A program made the translations under genes and the position numbers. The notes beneath the pieces are model-generated. The model ran no database searches and had not been told where the DNA came from. It was given only the letters and a program-made list of their open reading frames with translations. Positions 53,349 through 63,738 of a stretch of DNA of 64,000 nucleotides are shown piece by piece. Origin of the DNA: Mactra quadrangularis. Taxonomy: Eukaryota > Mollusca > Bivalvia > Venerida > Mactridae. Each line of letters opens with the position of its first letter. Positions within the stretch are counted from its first letter, which is position 1. Location of the stretch: NCBI GenBank assembly GCA_025267735.1, contig CM046303.1, positions 58,545,403 to 58,609,402 of the forward strand, in the 5' to 3' direction.

Positions 53349-54875
53349 GTGTAAACTTTAGTGTGAACTCAACTGTATCTGCATTCGTGCACCGTTTTAC
53401 ATTGAATATTTCAGCATAAAATAGAAATAAAAAAGACATAATGAAAAAGTTGAGAACACGTTAAATTTGTAATATTATCATCATTATCACTTTCAAACTT
53501 TGATGTCTTTTGTTTTATAAATAAACAATAATTATTAAAACAACAACCTTCAATAAATAACATTTAAGACTATGAATGCGGTTCCTTTACTGTATAAACT
53601 ATTGTAATTTTATGAAACTGTTTTTGTCAGTTTGTAAAACGTGATAATTTTGTAATAGCATAATTCTTTACATTCTATTGGTGACACCCTTAACTTACAC
53701 AATTTTCAAATGCCGACAGTATAGGCGGTTACTATATGGAGACGATAATGTCAGTTTCATCAAACGTTACATGTCTAATTGCGTGCTAATGTGTTTTTAA
53801 TCATGTTTTCTTCACTAAACATGTACACATCTGTAGGTTTGTTCATAAAAATATTCATTTACATAGATTATATATATATCTTTATCAAAATAGTATGTTG
53901 AAGTGTCTGTTGTGGGACAATGGCAGAACGTGCAATATTTCAGCATGAAATTTCCATTAATAAAACTTTCAATTCCATGATAATTAAAGCCCCATTATCA
54001 AGACTTAGCTAAAAGTCATATCCGATTGTAGAAGAACACTAAGCAAATATAATCTAATTTTACTAATTAATACTAAAAGTCATATGCGCTGGTAGGAGAA
54101 CGCTGAGCGAATATGATCTATTTTTAGAAACTGAGCGAATATGAGATTTTATGACGAGTTTACTTAAAGAATTCAACTACATGTACCCTTATTAAACAAA
54201 AAATCTTATTTATTAGGTAATCTAGCACAAAAACCTTTTTGAAATAAAATATTTTCAAGTTATTAAATCTTAACCTAATATTTTAAAAGTCATATTCGTC
54301 GTGAAGAACAATCTATTTTTAGAAACTGAGCGAATATGAGATTTACATAGCTAATATGCCTTCAAACTACGATAAATCACAAACTCGCGCAGTTTCCTAT
54401 TATTTTCTAATTACAGTCATAGTTTCATATATGACATTATGTAATAATAAATTAATTAATTATCCCATAAGTTCTAAGCAAAAATGTCCAAAAAACATTC
54501 ATATTCGCATTGTTATTATCAATGTATCCTAGCGAATATGACTTGAAAACTGCTAAAACTTCAATAAAATCATCATTTTAACAGTAGATTTTTTAATTTT
54601 CAGGAGATAATCAACATATTAAATGTTGGGAAATAAATTCAATATAAATAATTGTATACATAAAGAGTTATTTGAAAAATAAAAATCATATTCGCACTTT
54701 ATCTCATATTCGCGAATATGAGTCATATTCGCTGTTTAGTCATACCGCCAACTGAAAGGACCTACTTACCAATTGGATTGCTTCAGATTTTATCAGGGAA
54801 AGATAACTGACTAAAGTCCCTAATTGGGATCTAAAGGGTTTGAAGTCAAAGACAGTATATGTTATACAGTGTATA

Positions 54876-55200
54876 TATAGTGGCAACCAAATGTTTGGAG
54901 ACATTTAACTCTGAAGGCTCTATATAGCTTTTATTGAAAATTTGAAAATTGTTTATTTTAAAATGTTTTAGATATGGTTATGGTGATATGAAACTTTGTT
55001 TATAGGAAACAACATTACTACGTTTTGGAGGCTTTGTAAGGTCAGATGCTGATTCATATGAATGTGATGCATTTATAAATTTGTTTTCATTTTATCAACA
55101 ATCATTCAAAATGTAGTTAAAAAATAATGTTTCTACAAAATGAAATTAAAGAATTTTAGTTGTAAATTTCATTTGTCTCCAAACTTTTGGTTGGAATTGT
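54876..55200. mobile_element. CAGTACCCACC MITE, copy G (reverse orientation, worn)
   Basis: The left end is GTGGCAACCAAATGTTTGGA and the right end CCAAACTTTTGGTTGGAATT. The interior GTTTTGGAGGCTTTGTAAGG and CAGATGCTGATTCATATG fits the family read in reverse. Confidence 0.8.
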
Positions 55201-55262
55201 ACACATAATGTATAATACTAGTTTTTGTACCCCAGTGCAATTAGTGGCTAATTTCTTTACTA

Positions 55263-57302
55263 TAGTTATCCCCCGCCGATGAAATCGGGAGGGGGATATA
55301 GTTTTGGCGTTGTCCGTCCGTCCGTCCTTCCGTCCGTCCGTCCGTCCGTCCTTCCGTCCATCCATCCGTCCGTCCGAATTTCGTTTCCGGAGTAGTTCTC
55401 TGCAACTACTGGCTGGAATTCAATGAAACTTTATGGGAATCATCAATATCAAGAGGAGTTCGCATGTGGTCAGCTTTTTTTGGATCAGACCCTTTGACTC
55501 AGAGTTATGGCCCTTGATTAGTTATGTAGTATGCATATAGAGTAAAAGTCGTTTCCGGAGTAGTTCTCTGCAACTACTGGCTAGAATTCAACGAAACTTT
55601 ATGGGAATCATCAATATCAAGAGGAGATGCGCATGTGGTTAGCTTTTTTCGGATCAGACCCTTTAACTTAGAGTTATGGCCCTTGATTAGTTATGTAGTA
55701 TGCATATAGAGTAAAAGTCGTTTCCGGAGTAGTTCTCTGCAACTATTGGCTGGAATTCAACGAAACTTTATGGGAATCATCAATATCAAGAGGAGATGTG
55801 CATGTGGTCAGCTATTTTTGGATCAGACACTTTAACTCAGAGTTATGGCCCTTGATTAGTTATGTAGAATGCATATAGAGTAAAAGTCGTTTCCGCTCTA
55901 CTTCTCTGCAACTACTGGCTGGAATTCAACGAAACTTTATGGGAATCATCAATATCAAGAGGAGATGCGCATATCGTCAGCTTGTTCCGGTCAGACCCTT
56001 TAACTCAGAGTTATGGCCCTTGATTAGTTATGCAGTATGCATATGGAGTAAAAGTCGTTTCCGCACTACTTCTCTGCAACTACTGGCTGGAATTCAACGA
56101 AACTTTATGGGAACCTTCAATACCAAGAGGAGATGCGCATATCGTCAGCTTGTTCGGGTCGGACCCTTTAACTCAGAGTTATGGCCCTTAATTAGTTATG
56201 TAGTATGCATATAGAGTAAAAGTCGTTTCCGCACTACTTCTCTGCAACTTATGGCTGGAATTCAACGAAACTTTATGGGAACCTTCAAAACCAAAAGGAG
56301 ATGCACATATCGTCAGCTTGTTCCAGTCAGACACTTTAACCTCAGAGTTATGGCCCTTGATTAGTTATGCAGTATGCATATAGAGTAAAAATCGTTTCCA
56401 CGCTACTTCTCTGCAACTACTGGCTGGAATTCAACGAAACTTTTTGGGAATCTTCAATACCAAGAGGAGATGCGCATGTGGTCAGCTTTTTTTGGATCAG
56501 ACCCTTTAACTCAGAGTTATGGCCATTAATTAGTTATGTAGTATGCATATAGAGTAAAAGTCGTTTCCGCACTACTTCTCTGCAACTAATGGCTGGAATT
56601 CAACGAAACTTTATGGGAACCTTCAAAACCAAAAGGAGATGCACATATCGTCAGCTTGTTCCAGTCAGACACTTTAACCTCAGAGTTATGGCCCTTGATT
56701 AGTTATGCAGTATGCATATAGAGTAAAAATCGTTTCCACGCTACTTCTCTGCAACTACTGGCTGGAATTCAACGAAACTTTATGGGAATCTTCAAGAGGA
56801 GATAGGCATTTCGTTGCCTTGTTCAGGTCAGACTCTTTAATTCAGAGTTATGGCCCTTGATTAGTTATGCAGTATGCATAATAGAGGAAAAAAAATTTCT
56901 GTGCTATTTCTCTGCAACTAATGGCTGGAATTCAACGAAACTTTATGGGAATCATCAATATCTAGAGGAGACGCGCATATCGTCGCCTTGTTCTGGTCAG
57001 ACCTTTCAGCTCAGAGTTATTGCCCTTGATTAATTGTGCAGTGTTCATATAGAGAAATATTGCTATTTCTTTGCAACAGCTGGATTGATTTCAACAAGAT
57101 TTTATGGAAACCATCAATACAGAAAAGAAATTTACATCTAATTGGCATGTCCTGATAATTTTTATTAACATGGAGTTATGTATGTTCCCTTTTATGGTTT
57201 TATGGATTTTTATATTTATTAATAAAGCCTTATGTCTCCAGTTGTTGTGTTAGTAAAAACAAGTACTCGGCGGGGGATATTAATTCAACGAATTTGCTTG
57301 TT
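55263..57302 (+). mobile_element. Pearl-like element with about eleven 168-bp core repeats
   Basis: It starts TAGTTATCCCCCGCCGATGA with AATCGGGAGGGGGATATAG, a hairpin, then a (CCGT)n block of about 60 bp. Core units are anchored on GTTTCCGGAGTAGTTCTCTG at 55383, 55551, 55720, 55889, 56057, 56225, 56394, 56563 and 56732, with decayed units near 56897 and 57052. Spacing is 168-169 bp. It closes CTCGGCGGGGGATATTAATT and TTGCTTGTT. Short frames of 61-91 residues that recur in the units are by-products. Confidence 0.9.
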
Positions 57303-57347
57303 AAATATACATTGTGTAATGTAATAAAGATGAATAGTAGAAGAGTA

Positions 57348-57775
57348 TGTGAAGTCAGCAGTAACTTCAGTAACTTTACTGCTACAAAGTTTGTAGTTCA
57401 GCAGTAAAACTTTTCTGCTAAAAATGTCAACAGTACAGCTGTAAAACTTTTAAAAATGATACATTTGTTGTTGTATTGCTCCAACTTTCAATAATAATGG
57501 TTATGGTTATGACGGCGATGATGATAGTCAAGTTGAAATATTGAATACATTAGTCATATAAATCAAATTCGAAGAAACGATATAATCATAATGTAAATTT
57601 AAGGTACTGTTTTGAATGTTACTGTCAGCTTTAATGTTATACATGAAAATCAAGAACATATCTACATTTAACTGACAGAAGATAAGGAAATATAAGATAC
57701 TTGGATTTGTAGCAGTGAAGGTTTACTGCTATACTGTACTGCTGACTTTACTGCTGTTTTCACATACATTCAATA
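57348..57775. mobile_element. MITE with CAGCAGTAAA arrays at both ends
   Basis: The left end reads TATGTGAAGTCAGCAGTAAC, AACTTTACTGCTACAAAG and GTTCAGCAGTAAAAC. The right end in reverse reads TATGTGAAAACAGCAGTAAA, GTCAGCAGTACAG and AGCAGTAAACC. The middle (about 57450-57700) is plain AT-rich DNA with a CATAATGTAAATTTAAGG phrase. Confidence 0.7.
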
Positions 57776-58348
57776 AAAAAATGAAATGATTAGTTATAGT
57801 TCTACTATGCATAGTATTTATGCATGACTTTTTTTCAAGATTAAATCTAGTTACTCATACATGTGTAGCAATTATTATGACTAAGATTTAGACTTTGTCA
57901 TTTGAATTCACAGAAGGTGTTGTATCAAAATCATAGGCCTAGTTTAAATCCCAACATCAGCATTGAATTTGTTCAGTCCAAAGAAAAGAAGTTGAATGTT
58001 CACTGAGGATTGCAAGTTTAATACATCATATCTGTTTAAGCATGATATAATTATAAATAAATCAGAACTTTTTGTAGTTAGTTACCATACTCAGCACTGT
58101 TAAGAAGGATGATTTTACATTTCTCTTTGAACTTACTTGTAATGCATGTAATTACAAGGGGTAGTTAAAAACTTTCTTTGGTTGATGTGTTGAATATGCT
58201 TTTTAATTGGACTAAACAAAATCAACGTTGATTGTAAAGAAAATTTGTATAATGTTTTGATACAGTAATCTGTGCTTAAAAAAAATAATTTAGTATAGTC
58301 CGTCAAAATATCACACTTCAGTTAATGTTTCTTGTTTTTGTTTTTTTT
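57776..58348. other. No feature seen
   Basis: AT-rich sequence leading to a pyrimidine-rich TTTTTTTTCAG at 58341-58351. Confidence 0.35.
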
Positions 58349-58459
58349 CAGATTGTTATAAACAGAAGTTCTTATCAAGAATGTCAAGATGATGAATGTA
58401 CAACTATTGATCTCTGCAGTAGAAGAATCCACCCAATGAGTTTTATGTACATTCGGTCC

Positions 58460-58815
58460 AATTTTTTTCGAACAAGTCATCTCGGACTTTTTGTCCTTGA
58501 GATACTTGTTGTCCATATACGTGTGTCCTGCTGAAATTAAACAAGTCATCTCGGACTTTTTGTCCTAGAGATGTTTGTTGTCCATATACGCGTGTCCTGC
58601 TGAAATTTAACAAGTCATCTAGGACTTTTTGTCCTTGAGATGTTTGTTGTCCATATACGCGTGTCCTGCTGAAATTAAACAAGTCATCTCGGACTTTTTG
58701 CCCTTGAGATGTTTGTTGTCCAATTTCATGTACTTGATATACTTTGGTCTGGTTGTTTAACAAGTCATCTCGGACCGTTTGTCCTTGAGATGTTTGTTGT
58801 CCAAGTAAATTCATT
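58460..58815 (-). repeat. Left arm array of five 69-bp units, open in one frame
   Basis: CAAGTCATCTCGGACTTTTT with GTCCTTGAGATGTTTGTTGT and CCATATACGCGTGTCCTGC repeats near 58472, 58540, 58609, 58678 and 58757. Read outward (minus strand), each unit gives QQTSQGQKVRDDLFNFSRTR and VYG, 23 residues in frame. The frame from 58814 to 58443 covers 123 codons. The fourth spacing is longer (79 bp) because of an extra NNQTKVYQVHE stretch. Confidence 0.85.
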
Positions 58816-58959
58816 AAATTGTGTTGTTGTTTTATTATTCATAAAATAAATCAAACAGGATTCGTTCAATAATAATTTCGAACTCAACATTTTTCCTGTT
58901 ACGAAAATATTATTGACAAATCGTTGTTTACCACATGAATTATCCCTGAGTCATTTCGA

Positions 58960-61900
58960 ATCCAACTTTTTTCGTCCCTAAAAAAAGTTAGGGTCAAAAT
59001 GGTCTGGGGACGTTTCAAAATAAAAAACAAGATTCGTACCCAAAAAAGTTCGGGTCGAATAAGTTCAGAGACGAATCAAAATGTAAACAAGATTCGTCCC
59101 CAAATATTTTCGTACCCAAAACAGTTGGGGTCGAATAAATTTCGGGGACGAATAAAAATGTAAACAAGATTCGTCCCAAAATATTTTCGTACCCAAAAAA
59201 AGTTGGGGTCGAACAGGTTCGGGGACGAATCAATATGTAAACAAGATTCGTGCCCAAATATTTTCGTACCCAAAAAAAGTTGGGGTCGAATAAGTTCGAG
59301 GACGAATCAAAATGTGAACAAGATTCGTCCCCAAATATTTTCGTACCCAAAAAAAGTTGGGGTCGAACAGGTTAGGGGACGAATCAAAATGTAAACAAGA
59401 TTCGTCCCCAAATATTTTCGTACTCCAAAAAAAGTTAGGGTCGAATAGGTTCGGGGACGAATAAATATGTAAACAAGATTCGTACCCAAATATTTTCGTA
59501 AGCAAAAAAGTTGGGGTCGAATAAGTTCGGGGACGAATTAAAATGTAAACAAGATTCGTCCCCAAATATTTTCGTACCCGAAAAAGTTTGGGTGGAATAA
59601 GTTCGGGGACGAATCAAAATGTAAACAAAATTCGTCCCCAAATATTTTCGTTACCAAAAAAGTTGGGGTCGAATAAGTTCGGGAACGAATCAAAATGTAA
59701 ACAAGATTCGTCCCCAAATATTTTCGTACCCAAAAAAGTTGGGGTCGAATAAGTTCAGGGACGAATCAAAATGTAAACAAAATTCGTCCCCAAATATTTT
59801 CGAACCCGAAAATGTTGGGGTCGAATAAGATCGGGGACGAATTAAAATGTAAACAAAATTCGTCCCCAAATATTTTCGTAACCAAAAAAAGTTGGGGTCG
59901 AATACGTTCGGGGACGAATCAAAATGTAAACAAGATTCGTCCCCAAATATTTTCGTACCCAAAAAAAGTTGGGGTCGAACAGGTTCGGGGACGAATCAAT
60001 ATGTAAACAAGATTCGTGCCCAAATATTTTCGTACCCAAAAAAAGTTGGGGTCGAATAAGTTCGGGGACGAATAAATATGTAAACAAGATTCGTACCCAA
60101 ATATTTTCGTAAGCAAAAAAGTTGGGGTCGAATAAGTTCGGGGACGAATTAAAATGTAAACAAGATTCGTCCCCAAATATTTTCGTACCCGAAAAAGTTT
60201 GGGTGGAATAAGTTCGGGGACGAATCAAAATGTAAACAAAATTCGTCCCCAAATATTTTCGTTACCAAAAAAGTTGGGGTCGAATAAGTTCGGGAACGAA
60301 TCAAAATGTAAACAAGATTCGTCCCCAAATATTTTCGTACCCAAAAAAGTTGGGGTCGAATAAGTTCAGGGACGAATCAAAATGTAAACAAAATTCGTCC
60401 CCAAATATTTTCGAACCCGAAAATGTTGGGGTCGAATAAGATCGGGGACGAATTAAAATGTAAACAAAATTCGTCCCCAAATATTTTCGTAACCAAAAAA
60501 AGTTGGGGTCGAATACGTTCGGGGACGAATCAAAATGTAAACAAGATTCGTCCCCAAATATTTTCGTACCCAAAAAAAGTTGGGGTCGAACAGGTTCGGG
60601 GACGAATCAATATGTAAACAAGATTCGTGCCCAAATATTTTCGTACCCAAAAAAAGTTGGGGTCGAATAAGTTCGAGGACGAATCAAAATGTGAACAAGA
60701 TTCGTCCCCAAATATTTTCGTACCCAAAAAAAGTTGGGGTCGAACAGGTTAGGGGACGAATCAAAATGTAAACAAGATTCGTCCCCAAATATTTTCGTAC
60801 CCCAAAAAAAGTTAGGGTCGAATATGTTCGGGGACGAATAAATATGTAAACAAGATTCGTACACAAATATTTCCGTAAGCAAAAAAGTTGGGGTCGAATA
60901 AGGTCGGGGACGAATTAAAATGTAAACAAGATTCGCCCCCAAATATTTTCGTACCCCAAAAAAAGTTGGGGTCGAACAGGTTCGAGGACGAATCAAAATG
61001 TAAACAAGATTCGTCCCCAAATATTTTCGTACCCAAAAAAGTTCGGGTCGAATAAGTTCAGAGACGAATCAAAATGTAAACAAGATTCGTCCCCAAATAT
61101 TTTCGTACCCAAAAAACTTGGGGTCGAATAAGTTTCGGGGACGAATAAAAATGTAAACAAGATTCGTCCCCAAATATTTTCGTACCCAAAAAAAGTTGGG
61201 GTCGAACAGGTTCGGGGACGAATCAATATGTAAACAAGATTCGTGCCCAAATATTTTCGTACCCAAAAAAAGTTGGGGTCGAATAAGTTCGAGGACGAAT
61301 CAAAATGTGAACAAGATTCGTCCCCAAATATTTTCGTACCCAAAAAAAGTTGGGGTCGAACAGGTTAGGGGACGAATCAAAATGTAAACAAGATTCGTCC
61401 CCAAATATTTTCGTGCTCCAAAAAAAGTTAGGGTCGAATAGGTTCGGGGACGAATAAATATGTAAACAAGATTCGTACCCAAATATTTTCGTAAGCAAAA
61501 AAGTTGGGGTCGAATAAGTTCGGGGACGAATTAAAATGTAAACAAGATTCGTCCCCAAATATTTTCGTACCCGAAAAAGTTTGGGTGGAATAAGTTCGGG
61601 GACGAATCAAAATGTAAACAAAATTCGTCCCCAAATATTTTCGTTACCAAAAAAGTTGGGGTCGAATAAGTTCGGGAACGAATCAAAATGTAAACAAGAT
61701 TCGTCCCCAAATATTTTCGTACCCAAAAAAGTTGGGGTCGAATAAGTTCAGGGACGAATCAAAATGTAAACAAAATTCGTCCCCAAATATTTTCGAACCC
61801 GAAAATGTTGGGGTCGAATAAGATCGGGGACGAATTAAAATGTAAACAAAATTCGTCCCCAAATATTTTCGTAACCAAAAAAAGTTGGGGTCGAATACGT

Positions 61901-63245
61901 TCGGGGACGAATCAAAATGTAAAGAAGATTCGTCCCCAAATATTTTCGTACCCGAAAAAGTTTGGGTCGAATAAGTTCGGGGACGAATCAAAATGTAAAC
62001 AAAATTCGTCCCCAAATATTTTCGTTACCAAAAAAAGTTGGGGTCGAATAAGTTCGGGAACGAAACAAAATGTAAACAAAATTCGTCCCCAAATATTTTC
62101 GAACCCGAAAATGTTGGGGTCGAATAAGATCGGGGACGAATCAAAATGTAAACAAGATTCGTCCCGAAATATTATCGTACCCGAAAAAGTTGGGGTCGAA
62201 TAAGTTCGGGGACGAATCAAAATGTAAACAAAATTCGTCCCCAAATATTTTCGTAACCAAAAAAGTTGGTGTCGAATAAGTTCGGGAACGAATCAAAATG
62301 TAAACAAGATTCGTCCCCAAATATTTTCGTACTCAAAAAAGTTGGGGTGGAAATGGTTGGGGGACGAATCAAAATGTAAACAAAGATTTGTTCCTCAATA
62401 TATTAGAACCCAAAAAAGTTTGGGTCGAATGAGTTCGGGGACGAATCAAAATGTAATCAAAGATTCGTCCCTCAATATTTTTGTACCCAAGAAAGTTGGA
62501 GTCGAAATGGTTTCGGGACGAATTAAAATGTAAACAAATATTCTTCCCTCAATATATTCGTACCCAAAAAAATTGGTGTCGAATGAGTTCGGGACGAATC
62601 AAAATGTAAACAGAGATTCGTCCCCAATTTTTTTCGTACCAAAAAAAGTTGTGGTCTAAATGGTTTAGGGACGAATCAAAATGCAAACAAATATTCGTCC
62701 CTCAATATTTTCGTACCCCAAAAAGTTGGGGTCCAATGGTTTGGGGACAAATCAAAATGCAAAGTATTCGTCCCTCAATATTTTCGTACCCAAAAGTCGT
62801 CGTCCACATTGTTTGGGAACGAATCGAAATGTAAACAAAATTTCGTCCCCTTATATTTTCGTACTCAAAAAAGTTGCGGTCAAAAAAGTTTGGGGACGAA
62901 TTAAAATGTAAACTAAGATTCGTTCCTCAATATTTTCGTACCAAAAAATTTGGGTTCAAAATGGTATGGGAAATCGAAATGTAAAAAAAGATTCGTCCCC
63001 AAATATTTTCGTACATAAGAAAGTTTGGGTCGAAAAAGTTCGGGGACAAATCAAAATGTAAACAAAGATTTTTTCTCCAATATTTTCGTAAAAAAATGTT
63101 TGGGTCGAAATGGTGTGGAGACGAATCAAAATGTAAACAAAGATTCCTCCCTCAATATTTTCATACCCAAAAAACGCTTGGGTCGAAATGGTTTGGGGAC
63201 AGATCAAAATGCAAACAATGGCAAGTCCTCAAAATTTTCGTAAAA
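58960..63245. repeat. 77-bp satellite, about 55 monomers, each a long hairpin
   Basis: Monomers of 76-78 bp (for example TTCGTCCCC at 59324, 59401, 59479, 59555, 59631) start GATTCGTCCCCAAATATTTT, then CGTACCCAAAAAAGTTGGGG, then TCGAATAAGTTCGGGGACGA. GATTCGTCCCC pairs with GGGGACGAATC, and TTCGTACCCAA with TTGGGGTCGAA, leaving a spacer AAAATGTAAACAA. This self-complementarity explains the many open frames on both strands (two of three minus-strand frames are free of stops per unit). Large blocks are duplicated: 59690-59962 equals 60301-60573, and 59435-59641 equals 61428-61634. Monomers right of 62340 and left of 59020 are more diverged. Confidence 0.95.
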
Positions 63246-63326
63246 GTTAATTTAATTGGTACGACATTGTTGGGACAATCCTTTGTTTATATTTTATTTT
63301 GAAAAATAAAAAAACAACACAATGTT

Positions 63327-63640
63327 TTGAATTTCATTGAACAACAAACATCTCAAGGACAAAAAGACCGAGACAACTTTTTTAATTTCAGCAGGACACG
63401 CGTATATGGACAACAAACATCTCAAGGACGAAAAGTCCGAGACGACTTGTTCAATTTCAGCAGAACACGCGCATATGGACAACAAACATCTCAAGGACAA
63501 AAAAGTCCGAGACGACTTGTTCAATTTCAGCAGGACACGCGTATATGGACAACAAACATCTCAAGGACAAAAAGTCCGAGACGACTTGTTCAATTTCAGC
63601 AGGACACGCGTATATGGAAAACAAATATCAGCAAATGGAC
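63327..63640 (+). repeat. Right arm array of 69-bp units
   Basis: Four units of the same 69-bp repeat in opposite orientation (CAACAAACATCTCAAGGACA, AAAAGTCCGAGACGACTTG, TTCAATTTCAGCAGGACACG). Read outward (plus strand) they encode QQTSQGQKDRDNFFNFSRTR and onward. One extra A in an A-run at about 63500 shifts the frame in the third unit. The frame entered there continues past the array (HEIQWEDSSTAEVNSFTLTS) to a TAA at 63811-63813. The left arm keeps the equivalent HKTHWVDSSTAEINSCTF. Confidence 0.85.
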
Positions 63641-63738
63641 ATGAAATTCAATGGGAGGATTCTTCTACTGCAGAGGTCAATAGTTTTACGCTCACCAGCT
63701 TGATATGGTTGATGAGTTCTTCTGTTCATAACAATCTG

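Larger units (their letters stand above)
51840..54747. mobile_element. 2.9-kb element with about 80-bp inverted ends and GCGAATATGAC arrays
   Basis: The ends GGGTATGACTTAACAGCGAA and, in reverse, CGGTATGACTAAACAGCGAA continue as inverted repeats for about 80 bp through ATGAGATAAAGTGCGAATAT. CCAACTGAA is duplicated on both sides (51831-51839 and 54748-54756). A 9-bp duplication and long ends suggest a non-autonomous Mutator-like element; the assignment is inference. Inside, CATATTCGCTGAGTTACT, CATATTCGCTCAGCGTTCTT and CCAGCGAATATGACTTTTAG recur in both orientations at about 52500, 52725, 52890-52950, 53100-53160, 54010-54145, 54295-54340 and 54505-54540. There is no long frame. Confidence 0.88.
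51541..54828. mobile_element. ACTTTAGTCAGTTATC MITE split by a 2.9-kb element
   Basis: The left part (51541-51839) starts CAATAAGAGACTTTAG. The right part (54748-54828) ends AGATAACTGACTAAAGTCCC. Joined, they match 28897-29264 in reverse. The split point lies in the word GGATTCCAACTGTAAAG of the empty site. Confidence 0.9.
58349..63738. mobile_element. Large foldback-like structure: inverted arms around a 4.3-kb satellite
   Basis: The outermost words CAGATTGTTATAAACAGAAG (58349) and, in reverse, CAGATTGTTATGAACAGAAG (63738) start two inverted arms. The arms agree through ACTATTGATCTCTGCAGTAG and AAGAATCC, through an array of 69-bp repeats, and through a spacer with ATTGTGTTGTTGTTTTATT. Outer arm parts are about 75% alike by eye, the 69-bp units more so. 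Between the arms lies a tandem array of about 55 monomers. Foldback-type transposons of other animals have inverted arms made of tandem repeats, but no transposase and no target duplication are visible here. Confidence 0.75.

Noticed and set aside
55939..56552. Repeated frames within the 168-bp core units
   Set aside because: 168 is a multiple of three, so a stop-free frame runs on through consecutive units. No start context, domain or other sign of a gene is present.
59015..63243. Many open frames of 60-137 residues on both strands
   Set aside because: They follow the 77-bp monomer through rotating frames, begin and stop at fixed monomer positions, and recur in every block. They are by-products of a stop-poor satellite.
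58960..63245. CRISPR-like regular repeats
   Set aside because: There are no unique spacers of constant size, monomers are contiguous, and the genome is that of an animal.
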